The translations under genes and the position numbers were made by a program. A stretch of 64,000 nt of DNA from Methyloceanibacter stevinii (lineage in GTDB: Bacteria; Pseudomonadota; Alphaproteobacteria; Rhizobiales; Methyloligellaceae): positions 124,001 through 188,000 of the forward strand of contig NZ_LPWE01000012.1 in NCBI RefSeq assembly GCF_001723355.1, read 5' to 3'. Numbering within the stretch: position 1 is the stretch's first letter; each line of letters starts with the position of its first letter. The notes beneath the pieces are model-generated. The model had not been told where the DNA came from and searched no databases. It saw nothing but the letters and a program-made list of their open reading frames with translations. Positions 11,729 through 21,378 of this stretch are shown here, piece after piece.

Positions 11729-12846
11729 AGGCGCAGATGCCAGGCATCAGTGCACGTGGAACGCTCGCGCGCTATTTCTCTGCGCGTTTCCTCGCCGCTA
11801 TGGTGGCGATGTTCCTAGTCTGCTGCGTGCTGATCTTCTTCGTGGACTTCATCGAGATTCTACGGCGCGCGGGAAAATACTCGAACGAAGCGTCTGGTTT
11901 TCTTTTGGTGTGGATCACGCTGTTGCGTCTGCCGTCGTTCTCCGAACTCACCCTACCCTTCGCAGTTCTCATCGGGACGATCGTGATCTTCCTGATGCTC
12001 AGCCGCACTTCCGAACTTGTCGTCTTGCGGGCCGCCGGCGTTTCGGTTTGGCAGTTCACCCTTCCTGCCATCCTCGTCGCCTTCCTGCTCGGGATCGGAT
12101 TCGTGACCGTCTACAACCCGGTCGCGGCGTCCGCACGCGGCGAAGCCGAACGGCTTTATGCGGCGGCGTTCGGAAAAGGCGACTCCTTCCTGCAATCGGC
12201 GGGAAGTACCGGCGCGTGGTTGCGTGAAGATGGCGCGGACGGCCCCTCCGTCGTCCATGCTTTGCGCGTCCTCAACCAAGGACTCGAACTGCGCGGCGTC
12301 TCGGTGTTCCAGTACAGTCCCAGCCACGAACTGACCGAGCGCATCGAAGCCAAACGCGCCGTCTTGAAGAACGGCCGTTGGGAACTGGAGGAGGCTTGGG
12401 TCAGCGCCCCGGGCCGTGAACCGGTTCTGTACGAAAACTATCTGCTGAGTACCTATCTGACCCCGACGCAGGTGCGCGACACGCTCGGCACCGTCTACTC
12501 GATATCGTTCTGGGATCTTCCGAACTTCATCGAGATTGCCGAGCGTGCCGGATTGCCTGCCACTCAGTACCGCGTGCAGTACCAGCTGCTCTTGTCGAGA
12601 CCGTTCTTGCTCGTGACCATGGTGCTCATCGCGGCGACATGCTCGCTGCAGAGCTTCCGGTTCGGCAACGTGCAAATCAACGCCGTGTTCGGATTGGCCG
12701 CCGGATTCGGGTTCTTCGTTTTCGCCGAGATCTCGCGAAACTTCGCCATGTCGGGCCTCACCTCCGCGGTCGCGGCGGCGTGGATTCCGGTCATCGTCGC
12801 AATGTCACTCGCACTCACTGTGCTCTTGTACAAAGAGGACGGATGA
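11725..12846 (+). CDS. lptG: LPS export ABC transporter permease LptG
   Basis: This is an LptF/LptG family permease of about 373 residues with a conserved first segment (LARYFSARFLAAM), membrane helices at both ends and a periplasmic jellyroll between. GTG at 11725 overlaps the lptF stop (GTGA) and has GAGGGG about nine bases upstream, so it is preferred; an ATG at 11737 is an alternative. It partners LptF. lptD follows with an ATGA overlap, which places lipopolysaccharide extraction and outer-membrane insertion in one operon. Confidence 0.93.
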   Translation: MKAQMPGISARGTLARYFSARFLAAMVAMFLVCCVLIFFVDFIEILRRAGKYSNEASGFLLVWITLLRLPSFSELTLPFAVLIGTIVIFLMLSRTSELVVLRAAGVSVWQFTLPAILVAFLLGIGFVTVYNPVAASARGEAERLYAAAFGKGDSFLQSAGSTGAWLREDGADGPSVVHALRVLNQGLELRGVSVFQYSPSHELTERIEAKRAVLKNGRWELEEAWVSAPGREPVLYENYLLSTYLTPTQVRDTLGTVYSISFWDLPNFIEIAERAGLPATQYRVQYQLLLSRPFLLVTMVLIAATCSLQSFRFGNVQINAVFGLAAGFGFFVFAEISRNFAMSGLTSAVAAAWIPVIVAMSLALTVLLYKEDG

Positions 12847-15254
12847 CGATGCGTGTGAACCCCACAGTCCTCCGAACGATGCGCCGGGCCCTGCCCGGCC
12901 TTGACGCGTCTTATGGGCGTCGATTGGCGTTGCCGGTCGTGGCGCTTGCGGTAACGCTCGGCGCCCTGCTTGCCACGCACGAGCGCGCTCATGCGCAGGC
13001 GCAAACAGGCCTCGAGCAGATCGTCAAAGCGCCCGACGTGAAGTCGTCGGACCCGATGCTGCTGCAGGCGGACGAGTTGATCTACGAGAACAACAACTCC
13101 CGGGTCACAGCACGCGGCAATGTCGAGGTCTATTACGGCGACTACACTCTGCTCGCCGATCGCATCGTCTATGACCGCAGCGCCAACACGCTTGCTGCCG
13201 AAGGCAATGTCCGGATGAAGGATCCCGACGGCGCTGTCATCACCGCGAACGAACTGACCCTGACCGACGACTTCCGCGACGGTTTTGTCGACGCCTTGAG
13301 ATTCGTGACGCAGGACGACACGCGCATCACCGCGCAGTCGGCTTCGCGCGAGGCCGGCAACGTCACGGTGTTCCAGAAGGGCATGTTCACGCCTTGTAAG
13401 ATCTGCCGCGAGAACCCCGACAAGGCACCGACCTGGCGCATCCGTGCCGGCAAGATCACGCACAAGCGCGATCAGGCGAAGATCACGTTCAACAACGCGA
13501 CCTTCGACCTCTTCGGTGTGCCGGTTCTCTGGGCGCCCTATTTCGAGACCGCCGACCCCACGGTCAAACGCAAGTCCGGCTTCCTGATCCCGTCCTACAG
13601 CCACTCGAACGAGCTCGGCAACACGATCCAGGTGCCCTACTACTTCGCCCTGTCCGACTACTACGATTTCACCTTTGCCCCGATGTGGACGGAGAATGCC
13701 GGCACGTTGCTGCTCGGCGACTGGCGTCAGCGTACGGCGAACGGCGGCTTCAACATCGAGCTCGCAGGCGTCTTCGACAACGTCAACGACTACAGCAGTC
13801 CCGCCTATGGCGACGACTTCCGCGGCAGCATCAAGACCAAGGGCGTGTTCGCGCTCGACCCCTACTACTCCGTGGGTTGGGACGTCTTGCTCGAAACCGA
13901 CGAAACGTTCCGGCGCTACTACAACCTCGACTCGCGCTTGCGCACCGATCGCGTCTCGCAGATCTATCTCGAGGGCCTGCGCGGGCGGAACTATTTCTCG
14001 ACGCGCTTCTACAACACGCAGAGCCTGCTGTTTACCGACGAAGAGTTCTCCGAGGCCGTTGTCTACCCGATCATCGACTACGACTACATCGTCGACACGC
14101 CGATTCTCGGCGGCGAACTGAGCTTCAACAGCAACACGATGGTGTTCTCGAGCGCCGACGGCACGGACTCGAACCGCTTCATCATGGAGGCGAATTGGCG
14201 CCGGCAAATCACCGACGGCATCGGCCAGGTCTTTACGCCGTTCGGCCGGTTGCGCGGCGACGTCTATAGTCTCGACAATCCCGGTGTTCTCGAATTGGGC
14301 GGCACCGAGGATCTCACCATCGACGATCCGTACAGCGTGCTTTCCGACAACCGGGACAACGGCACGATCTGGCGCGGCAATGCGGTCGCCGGTCTTGAGT
14401 ATCGCTATCCGTTCGTCACCTCGACTGGAATGGTCACGCACACGATCGAGCCCATTGGACAGATCATTGCTCGACCCGATGCCGTCGGGGACCAGCAGGA
14501 GATCCCCAATGAGGACGCTCTAAGCTTGGTGTTCGACGATACGATCCTGTTCGATATCGACAAGTTCTCCGGCTACGACCGGATCGAAACGGGCACGCGG
14601 ATCAACGCCGGCTTCGGCTATACCGCCCAACTCGCGAGCGGCGGTTACGCTCGTGCCGTCTTCGGTCAGAGCTACCAGGTCGCTGGCGACAACGAGTTCG
14701 ACAACGCGTTCTACCAGAACAGTGGTCTGTCAACGAGCAACTCGGATTACGTTACGGGTGTCTATGTCCAGACTGTGAGCGGCTTCGCCTTCACCGGCCA
14801 GGCACGTTTCGATCAGGATAACTTCGACATGGTCCGGACCGATCTGGGCTCCAGCCTCAACTACGGCCCGGTTCAGGCGCGGGTGAACTACGCGAAGGTC
14901 CCGGGCACGATCGAGACGAGCGACATCACGCCGAATCTCACCAACGTCGTGAACGCGGACGACAGCGAGGAAATTCTGCTTGCCGGCGCACTGGCCATCA
15001 CCGACGAGTGGTGGCTGCTCGGTAACCTGCGCTACGATATTGCGGGCAGCCAGACGATCACGGACGGTCTCGGTCTTCGGTACCAGGACGATTGCTTCAA
15101 GATCGATGTGACCTACCAGCGTTCGTTCATCCGCGATCAGGACATCGAGCCGGATGAGCGCTTCGTCTTCACGTTCGCCCTGAAGCACCTCGGCGAGTAC
15201 ACGGCCTCGGCCGATGCCGGTGCACTCGGTACCAGCGATAGCGGAGGGCTCTAG
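12843..15254 (+). CDS. lptD: LPS-assembly protein LptD
   Basis: This is an outer-membrane protein of about 803 residues. A signal peptide ends near AHAQA, an LptA-like jellyroll domain follows (LLQADELIYENNNSRVTARG and related repeats), then a large beta-barrel. The start at 12843 overlaps the lptG stop (ATGA). LptD with LptE forms the plug-and-barrel that inserts lipopolysaccharide in the outer leaflet. Two Cys in CKICRE (about residue 181-184) may form a disulfide that would need periplasmic oxidation. A surA-like chaperone gene follows after 5 bp, matching the known need of LptD for SurA-type folding. Confidence 0.95.
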   Translation: MTMRVNPTVLRTMRRALPGLDASYGRRLALPVVALAVTLGALLATHERAHAQAQTGLEQIVKAPDVKSSDPMLLQADELIYENNNSRVTARGNVEVYYGDYTLLADRIVYDRSANTLAAEGNVRMKDPDGAVITANELTLTDDFRDGFVDALRFVTQDDTRITAQSASREAGNVTVFQKGMFTPCKICRENPDKAPTWRIRAGKITHKRDQAKITFNNATFDLFGVPVLWAPYFETADPTVKRKSGFLIPSYSHSNELGNTIQVPYYFALSDYYDFTFAPMWTENAGTLLLGDWRQRTANGGFNIELAGVFDNVNDYSSPAYGDDFRGSIKTKGVFALDPYYSVGWDVLLETDETFRRYYNLDSRLRTDRVSQIYLEGLRGRNYFSTRFYNTQSLLFTDEEFSEAVVYPIIDYDYIVDTPILGGELSFNSNTMVFSSADGTDSNRFIMEANWRRQITDGIGQVFTPFGRLRGDVYSLDNPGVLELGGTEDLTIDDPYSVLSDNRDNGTIWRGNAVAGLEYRYPFVTSTGMVTHTIEPIGQIIARPDAVGDQQEIPNEDALSLVFDDTILFDIDKFSGYDRIETGTRINAGFGYTAQLASGGYARAVFGQSYQVAGDNEFDNAFYQNSGLSTSNSDYVTGVYVQTVSGFAFTGQARFDQDNFDMVRTDLGSSLNYGPVQARVNYAKVPGTIETSDITPNLTNVVNADDSEEILLAGALAITDEWWLLGNLRYDIAGSQTITDGLGLRYQDDCFKIDVTYQRSFIRDQDIEPDERFVFTFALKHLGEYTASADAGALGTSDSGGL

Positions 15255-15259
15255 CAGCG

Positions 15260-16198
15260 ATGAGCCTTGCACCGTCAAACCTGAAGCGAGTTTTCGCCGC
15301 CACCGCGGGCGTGCTGCTGTTGCTGCTCGCCGCTTTCGGCGCCCAGGCGCAGGACGTAAAGATCAAGCTGTTGGTCAACGACGATCCAATCTCCGACTAC
15401 GACATCGCACAGCGTGAGAGATTTCTGCAGCTGACCGCCAAGGCGCAGCCTGGTCCGGAACTCACTAAGAAGACCACGGAAATGCTGATCACGGAGCACC
15501 TCCAGCTCCAGGAAGGCCGGAAGCTCGGCATTACGCCCAGCGACGCGGAGGTGACGCGGGTTCTGGATGGCATGGCCTCCCAGAACAATCTCGATGCCGC
15601 CGGTCTGACGACGGCTCTGGCACGTTCGGGCGTCAACATCCGTACCTTGAAAAACCGTATCAGTGCCCAGATGGTCTGGCAGCGCGTCGTCCAGCAAAAA
15701 TTCCGCCGTGAAGTGAACGTGAACGATGCTCAGATCGACGAAGCGCTGGCGGAGACCGGTAGCGGGTCGTCTTCGGGGGGTCTCAAGCAGCTGCGCCTCC
15801 CCCTCTCCAATGGCGCCAACCAAAAGACCGTCGCGGCCAGAGTGGCGGAAGCCGAGAACCTACGGGCCCAGTTTCGGGGGTGCGGCAGCGTTCAGACCCT
15901 CGCCAAAGGCGTACAGGGCGCCACCATCCGTAACCTCAAGGTCCAGGACGCCACGACGCTCGGATCTCCCGCGCGCATCCTGGTCCGCAACGCCAAGGTA
16001 GGACAGATGACGCCGCCCACGGTGAGCCGTGCCGGTGTCGAGCTCTATGCCGTCTGCGGCGGGGCGTCCGCCGCGGCCACAGGCGACCTCAACATCCGTG
16101 ACGAAACCGAGCGGAAAATCATGAACGAGGAGCTCAAGGAGAAGGCGGAGCAATACCTGGTAGAACTCCGCGAAAAGGCGTTCATCGAGTACCGCTAA
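15260..16198 (+). CDS. SurA-like periplasmic chaperone
   Basis: This 312-residue exported protein has an N-terminal signal (LLLLAAFGAQAQ) and a SurA_N-like helical domain starting with ILVNDDPISDYD-type sequence (here LLVNDDPISDYDIAQRE). The C-terminal half resembles a degenerate parvulin region without a clear catalytic signature. SurA chaperones unfolded outer-membrane proteins across the periplasm; its position directly after lptD supports that role. The start at 15260 gives a complete signal peptide. Isomerase activity is doubtful from the sequence. Confidence 0.85.
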   Translation: MSLAPSNLKRVFAATAGVLLLLLAAFGAQAQDVKIKLLVNDDPISDYDIAQRERFLQLTAKAQPGPELTKKTTEMLITEHLQLQEGRKLGITPSDAEVTRVLDGMASQNNLDAAGLTTALARSGVNIRTLKNRISAQMVWQRVVQQKFRREVNVNDAQIDEALAETGSGSSSGGLKQLRLPLSNGANQKTVAARVAEAENLRAQFRGCGSVQTLAKGVQGATIRNLKVQDATTLGSPARILVRNAKVGQMTPPTVSRAGVELYAVCGGASAAATGDLNIRDETERKIMNEELKEKAEQYLVELREKAFIEYR

Positions 16199-16250
16199 CC
16201 GCGCGCTGCAGCGATGTTCCTAAGCGCCCAGGCATGCTAGGCCATTGCGC

Positions 16251-17279
16251 ATGTCAGTCCCGGTCCCTAAGCCCCTCGCCCTGACCATCGGCGACCCAGC
16301 CGGCATCGGTCCGGACGTTACCTTGCTTGCCTTCGAGGCACGGCACCGCGAACAGCTGCCTCCGTTTGTCTATCTCGCGACAAAGCCATACCTGGAAGCG
16401 CGTGCCAAGCAGCTCGGCCTGACCGTTCGGGTTGAGACCGTTGCGCGCCCCATGGAGGCGGTCGACGTATTCGCCGACGCCTTGCCGATCCTTCCGATTC
16501 CCGTACCGGTTCCGGTGCAGCCGGGTACGCCCGAGCCCGGCTCCCAGGCGGCCGTGACCGCCTCCATAGAAGCGGCCGTCGAAATGGTTCAGTCCGGCGA
16601 AGCGCGGGCCGTCGTGACCAATCCGATTTCCAAATCGAATCTGTACCAGGCCGGCTTCACCTTTCCGGGGCATACGGAATATTTGGCTGCGCTCGCCTCG
16701 GCGGACGGCCAGGCCCCGCATCCCGTCATGATGCTCGCGTCCGACATTCTGAAAGTCGTCCCCGTAACCATCCACATCCCGTTGAAGGACGTGCCCGCCG
16801 CCCTGACGCGCGACCTGCTGATGAAAACCATCGCGATCACCGACCGGGACATGCGCCGGCGCTTCGGGCTCGCGCGGCCACGGATCGCCGTGAGCGGCCT
16901 CAACCCGCATGCCGGAGAGGACGGCAGTCTCGGCCGCGAGGAGACCGACATCATCGCGAGCACGATCCTCGCGGCGCAAGACGCGGGTCTCGATGTCCAT
17001 GGCCCCTACCCGGCGGACACGCTGTTTCATGAAGCGGCCCGAGAGCGTTACGACGTGGCGATCTGCATGTATCACGATCAGGCCCTGGTGCCGTTCAAGA
17101 CGCTCGCCTTCGAAGACGGCGTCAATGTCACGCTCGGCCTGCCCTTCGTGCGTACCTCACCGGACCATGGCACCGCCTTCGACATCGCCGGCACCGGCAA
17201 AGCCAACCCGAGAAGCCTCATCGGAGCCCTGCGGCTGGCGGACGCCATGACCGCCGAGGGCACAGGTTCTCGCGCATGA
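16251..17279 (+). CDS. pdxA: 4-hydroxythreonine-4-phosphate dehydrogenase PdxA
   Basis: This is a protein of about 342 residues with the PdxA signatures: N-terminal [12 protein letters not shown], the metal-binding His in FPGHTEYLA, and C-terminal [11 protein letters not shown] and [12 protein letters not shown]. It catalyses the NAD-dependent oxidation of 4-phosphohydroxy-L-threonine in the DXP-dependent pyridoxal phosphate pathway. ATG at 16251 is used. Its stop overlaps the rsmA start (ATGA), the widespread pdxA-rsmA coupling. Confidence 0.95.
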   Translation: MSVPVPKPLALTIGDPAGIGPDVTLLAFEARHREQLPPFVYLATKPYLEARAKQLGLTVRVETVARPMEAVDVFADALPILPIPVPVPVQPGTPEPGSQAAVTASIEAAVEMVQSGEARAVVTNPISKSNLYQAGFTFPGHTEYLAALASADGQAPHPVMMLASDILKVVPVTIHIPLKDVPAALTRDLLMKTIAITDRDMRRRFGLARPRIAVSGLNPHAGEDGSLGREETDIIASTILAAQDAGLDVHGPYPADTLFHEAARERYDVAICMYHDQALVPFKTLAFEDGVNVTLGLPFVRTSPDHGTAFDIAGTGKANPRSLIGALRLADAMTAEGTGSRA

Positions 17280-18124
17280 CCGCGCCGGACGGTCTGCCGC
17301 CCTTGCGGGAGGTGATACGAGCGGCGGGCCTCTCGGCAAAGAAGAGCCTCGGTCAGAACTTTCTGCTGGATCTCAACCTCACCCGGCGCATCGCGCGCTC
17401 CGCAGGGCCGTTGGAAGGTGTCACCGTCGTCGAGGTGGGGCCGGGTCCCGGCGGCCTGACCCGTGCTCTTCTTATGGAGGGCGCGGCCAAGGTTATCGTC
17501 ATCGAACGCGACGAGCGCTGTCTGGCGCCGCTCCAGGACATCGCCGCGGCCTATCCGAACCGGCTGGAGATCATGAGCGCCGATGCCCGCGAGGTCGACT
17601 ACGGCGCCTTACCGATCCACGGCCCTGCGCGCCTCGTCGCCAACCTTCCTTATAGTGTCGGCACGCCCCTTCTGATCGGTTGGCTCAAGAGCAGTCCGTG
17701 GCCGCCATGGTTCGACAGCCTCGTGCTCATGTTTCAGCGGGAGGTCGCCGAGCGCATCGTGGCCGCCTCCGGCGGCAAGGACTACGGACGCCTCGCGGTT
17801 CTGTGCCAGTGGCGCACGGACCCGCGCATCCTCTTCTCGCTACCGCCGGACGCCTTCACGCCGAAGCCGAAAGTCGCCTCGGCCGTGGTCAAGCTCGTAC
17901 CGAAGGAGCATCCAGAGCCGCCTTGCGATGTGAGGGTGCTGGAGCGCGTAACCGCCGCCGCCTTCGGACAGCGGCGCAAAATGCTCCGGGCCAGCCTCAA
18001 ACAAGTCACGCCCGATCCGGAGACGCTGCTGACGGCGCTTGGTCTCGATCCCAAAGCCAGGGCCGAAACGCTCGACATCGCCGACTTTTGCCGTATCGCG
18101 AACGCGCTCACTCAGCAGGGATAG
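17276..18124 (+). CDS. rsmA: 16S rRNA dimethyladenosine transferase RsmA (KsgA)
   Basis: The 282-residue product begins with the typical [13 protein letters not shown] and carries the SAM-binding loop [14 protein letters not shown] and the catalytic NLPY motif. It dimethylates two adjacent adenosines near the 3' end of 16S rRNA in late 30S maturation. It is the last gene of the lptF-to-rsmA operon and ends convergent with gmk, 24 bp from the restored gmk stop. Confidence 0.96.
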   Translation: MTAPDGLPPLREVIRAAGLSAKKSLGQNFLLDLNLTRRIARSAGPLEGVTVVEVGPGPGGLTRALLMEGAAKVIVIERDERCLAPLQDIAAAYPNRLEIMSADAREVDYGALPIHGPARLVANLPYSVGTPLLIGWLKSSPWPPWFDSLVLMFQREVAERIVAASGGKDYGRLAVLCQWRTDPRILFSLPPDAFTPKPKVASAVVKLVPKEHPEPPCDVRVLERVTAAAFGQRRKMLRASLKQVTPDPETLLTALGLDPKARAETLDIADFCRIANALTQQG

Positions 18125-18148
18125 CGGCGGGTCGGAGTCGGCCGGCGA

Positions 18149-18789
18149 CTAGAGTTCGGTCAGCAGCCCCTGCACGAACCCGTCCAAGCCGGGCGCGTGC
18201 GCTTCAAACGTTCGGCCGCCAGCACCGCATGCACCGCCGCGACGGACTGGTCCACGTCGAAATTGACGAGCACGTAGTCGTAGGCGGTCCAATGCTGGAT
18301 TTCGTTGCTGGCCCCCGCCATGCGGCGCGCAACAACATCATCGGAATCCTGTGCCCGTGCCTTTAGGCGTTTCTCGAGCGCGCCGGCCGTCGGCGGCAGG
18401 ACGAAGACCGAGACGACATCGTCATTGGCTTGCTCGCGAAGCGAGTCCGCACCTTGCCAATCTACGTCGAACAGCACGTCACGGCCGTCCGCCAGGGTCT
18501 TCGTCCACGGCGCCCGCGTCGTGCCGTAGAAATTGTCGAACACGAGAGCCCATTCCAGGAAGGCCTTCTCGTCACGCATCTTCGTGAAGGTCTGCTTGTC
18601 GATGAAGTGGTAGTCCCTGCCGTCGACTTCTCCGGGGCGCCGTGCGCGCGTCGTATGCGAGATCGAAGCGGCAATGCCGGGATCTTCGTCGAGAACCCGC
18701 CGCGCGATCGTCGTCTTACCCGCGCCGGACGGCGACGACAGCACCAGCATGAGGCCGCGACGTTTGATCGTCTCCATGGGAGCGCTCAT
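18149..18789 (-). CDS. gmk: Guanylate kinase, one apparent frameshift near its 3' end
   Basis: The P-loop SSPSGAGKTT, the GMP-binding SHTTRARRPGE and YHFID segments and the lid region identify GMP kinase. In the frame as written the protein ends with an unlike tail at 18160. Adding one base near 18196 (in a GC-rich ACGCGCCCGG stretch) continues into GLDGFVQGLLTEL and a stop at 18149, matching the usual Gmk C-terminus and giving about 213 residues. Gmk converts GMP to GDP and is essential, so a sequence error is the likeliest cause. yicC lies 9 bp upstream. Confidence 0.93.
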
Positions 18790-18798
18790 CTGTTCGCC

Positions 18799-19686
18799 TC
18801 ACTCGATGTTCTGAACCTGCTCGCGCAGCTGATCGATGACGGATTTGAGCTCGAGCCCAATCCTGCTGATCTCGATATCGGCTGCTTTGGAACAGGTGGT
18901 GTTGGCTTCACGGTTGAACTCCTGTGCCAGGAATTCGAGCTTACGCCCCGCAGGCTGGCCGCTCGCAATCAGCTCGCGTGCGGCGGCGACATGAGCGATC
19001 AGCCGGTCGAGCTCTTCTTGTATGTCGGCCTTCGCGGCCAAGAGGAGCCCTTCCTGATGCAACCGCTCGGGATCGAGCGACGCGCCGGCTTCATCCAGCC
19101 GGGCAATCTGATCACGCAGCCGCGTCGCGATCAGCTCCGGCTGCTTCGCCATGATGGCCTTGGCCTGGGCAACAAGCGTTTCGATGGCCGCGAGCTGCGC
19201 CTCGATGACCTCGGTGAGCCGCTCACCCTCGGCGACACGCGCGGCAACAAGTTGATCGAGAGCCTCGGACAGCCCGGCGAGCAGCGCGGCGGCGAAGGCT
19301 TCCCGCTGCTCGTCGCTTTCCTCCGGCTCCGCGACTTCGACGACCCCGCGCATACCGAGAAGCGTATCGAGCTTCGCAGGTTCAAGAAGAGTTTGCTTTC
19401 GCGCCTGTTCCGCCACGGCGTAGGCCTCGGCCAGCGCCGTCTCGTTCAACCGGATTTCCAATTGCCCGGCGTCGCGCTTCACCGACAGCGACATGGTGCA
19501 ATTGCCCCGCGCCAGTTGCTCCTGGCAGCGCGCCCGCACCTGGGGCTCGAGCCGCTCCAACCCTGGGGGAAGGCGCAAGCGCAAGTCCAAGGACCGGCCG
19601 TTCACGCTGCGGACCTCCCAGAACCAGTTCGTGTCGCCGTGAGTCCCGTCGGCGCGGGCAAAGCCAGTCATGCTTTTCAATGTCAT
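18799..19686 (-). CDS. YicC family endoribonuclease-like protein
   Basis: This 295-residue protein starts with the family signature LKSMTGFARA and ends with the DUF1732 domain (EFNREANTTCSKAADIEI). The middle is rich in helices with coiled-coil character. YicC proteins are described as endoribonucleases or RNase adaptors that act on small RNAs; the gene is commonly next to gmk, as here. The start codon is placed at MTLKSMTGF, the conserved N-terminus. Confidence 0.92.
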   Translation of the reverse strand: MTLKSMTGFARADGTHGDTNWFWEVRSVNGRSLDLRLRLPPGLERLEPQVRARCQEQLARGNCTMSLSVKRDAGQLEIRLNETALAEAYAVAEQARKQTLLEPAKLDTLLGMRGVVEVAEPEESDEQREAFAAALLAGLSEALDQLVAARVAEGERLTEVIEAQLAAIETLVAQAKAIMAKQPELIATRLRDQIARLDEAGASLDPERLHQEGLLLAAKADIQEELDRLIAHVAAARELIASGQPAGRKLEFLAQEFNREANTTCSKAADIEISRIGLELKSVIDQLREQVQNIE

Positions 19687-19859
19687 TGGTCTTGCCCACC
19701 CCTCCCCGACGCGGCGCGGCCCGCCCTAGCGAACCGACATAGCCGGGACTTATACCCGAGTCGGGACCGAATCGGCCACGAAGCATGCTCCGGCGTTACC
19801 GCGTTCTCACTCGTTTGCGTATGCATGGATGTCGCGTCAGACCGATCGCCGCCGAACGG

Positions 19860-21284
19860 CTATCGGATCGGGTTGCGATACGGCCACCCGACAGGTCCCC
19901 CGGGCGGGGTCAGGCCGTCTTCGCCTTCCGGCAAGAGCATCCCACGCTCGGCCGCCAATTTGGCGGCCTCCTCCTCGGCCTTCTGCCGCGCGCGGATCTC
20001 GCGCTCGATCTTCCGCCACTTCACGACGTTCCGATTATGCTCCGCGAGCGTCGTGGAAAAGATGTGGCCGCCGGTACCGTCGGCCACGAAGTAGACCTCA
20101 TCGGTCTTCGCGGGCTTCAGAACCGCCTCGATCGCGGCCCGGCCGGGATTGCCGATTGGCGTCGGTGGCAGGCCATCGATTTGATAGGTGTTGTACGGAT
20201 TTTCCTGTTTCAGCTCATCCTTCGTAATAGGATGATCGCGCATGCCGGACCCACCGAAAATGCCGTAAATGATGGTGGGATCGGACTGCAGACGCATGCC
20301 CTTGCGTAGCCTATTGTTAAAGACGGCCGCGATGCGCGGACGCTCCTCCGCAATGCCCGTCTCCTTCTCGACGATGGAGGCCAGGATCACGGCCTCTTCA
20401 GGCGTCTTGACCATGATGTCCGGGTCGCGCTCTTCCCAAACTTGAGCCAGAAACTTGCTCTGCGCGGCTTGCATGCGCTGGAGAATGTCCTCCTTCGAAT
20501 CCTTCGTCCCGAAGCTATAGGTATCGGGCAGCAAGGACCCCTCCGGCGGGATGGCGCTCACGCCGCCGTCGAGTTCTTCGTTTGCGGAAATCCGCTCGAC
20601 GATCTGCTGGCTGGTCCAGCCCTCCGGAAACGTGATTCTGTACTGAACGGATTTTCCATCGACCAGCGTGTTGAGCACTTCGCGCATGGTCGCCTGCTTA
20701 TCGAACTGGTACTCGCCGGCCTTCAGCGTGCCCTCACCCTTGAGCCGCATGAAATAGAAGATGGCCGCCATGAAGATGCGGCGATCCGTGATGACCCCTT
20801 CCTCGGTGAGCCGGTTCGCAATGGACGTCGTGCTGGCCCCCTTCGGCACCGCGAAGATCGTCGAGACTTGGAGTGGGCCGGGGCGGTCGAATTCAACACG
20901 CAGGAAGTAGAAGAACGACGCCACCAAGACAGCCACGATGAGAACGAAATTGAGAAGCCCGTCGAACAAGCGCAGAACCGGATGCGAGTTGTCGTCGTCT
21001 TCGTCCTGAGGCGGCAGTTCCGGCGGCCGCTGCGGCACCAGCGCCTCGGCAGGGCTATTCGCCGCCACGTTCGCGGCGGGACGGGGCGCGACCGGAGGCT
21101 TGGGATGAGGCTGGTGGGGTGGAGTTGCCGCTTGAGGCTGACCGGGCTGTTGACCGGGCGGCTGATACGGAATCTTGCGGCCTGTGGCCGGATCCTCGAC
21201 GTATTTCCGTCCGGTTTTCCGGTCGACGAAAATACGGCGCCGCGTTCCTTGCGGAGGTGGAGGGGTGTTCCGCGACGAAGTCAT
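19860..21284 (-). CDS. mltG: Endolytic murein transglycosylase MltG
   Basis: This 474-residue protein has a long Pro/Gln-rich cytoplasmic N-terminus (about 1-100), a single transmembrane helix (about 108-130) and the YceG domain. The catalytic Glu is in SIVEKETG, and the conserved IYGIFGG follows. MltG cleaves nascent glycan strands in the inner membrane and sets their length. It lies next to fatty-acid genes and close to yicC-gmk, a common gene order. The extended N-terminus with GRKYVEDPATGRKIPY is typical of alphaproteobacterial members. Confidence 0.93.
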   Translation of the reverse strand: MTSSRNTPPPPQGTRRRIFVDRKTGRKYVEDPATGRKIPYQPPGQQPGQPQAATPPHQPHPKPPVAPRPAANVAANSPAEALVPQRPPELPPQDEDDDNSHPVLRLFDGLLNFVLIVAVLVASFFYFLRVEFDRPGPLQVSTIFAVPKGASTTSIANRLTEEGVITDRRIFMAAIFYFMRLKGEGTLKAGEYQFDKQATMREVLNTLVDGKSVQYRITFPEGWTSQQIVERISANEELDGGVSAIPPEGSLLPDTYSFGTKDSKEDILQRMQAAQSKFLAQVWEERDPDIMVKTPEEAVILASIVEKETGIAEERPRIAAVFNNRLRKGMRLQSDPTIIYGIFGGSGMRDHPITKDELKQENPYNTYQIDGLPPTPIGNPGRAAIEAVLKPAKTDEVYFVADGTGGHIFSTTLAEHNRNVVKWRKIEREIRARQKAEEEAAKLAAERGMLLPEGEDGLTPPGGPVGWPYRNPIR

Positions 21285-21378
21285 GCTAGATGAGCGCGAA
21301 CCTTAAGGACAACGGCACCACATTCCGGGGTAATATGGCGAAAGGGTGTTTCGCCTGGCAAGCAAAAGGACCGACCGT

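Noticed and set aside
12564-14441. Open frame of about 625 codons on the minus strand
   Set aside because: It is the antisense shadow of lptG and lptD; composition is Val/Arg/Asp repetitive and no family signature is seen.
18430-20094. Open frame of about 554 codons on the plus strand
   Set aside because: It is opposite gmk, yicC and mltG, and crosses their gene boundaries, which a real gene would not be expected to do.
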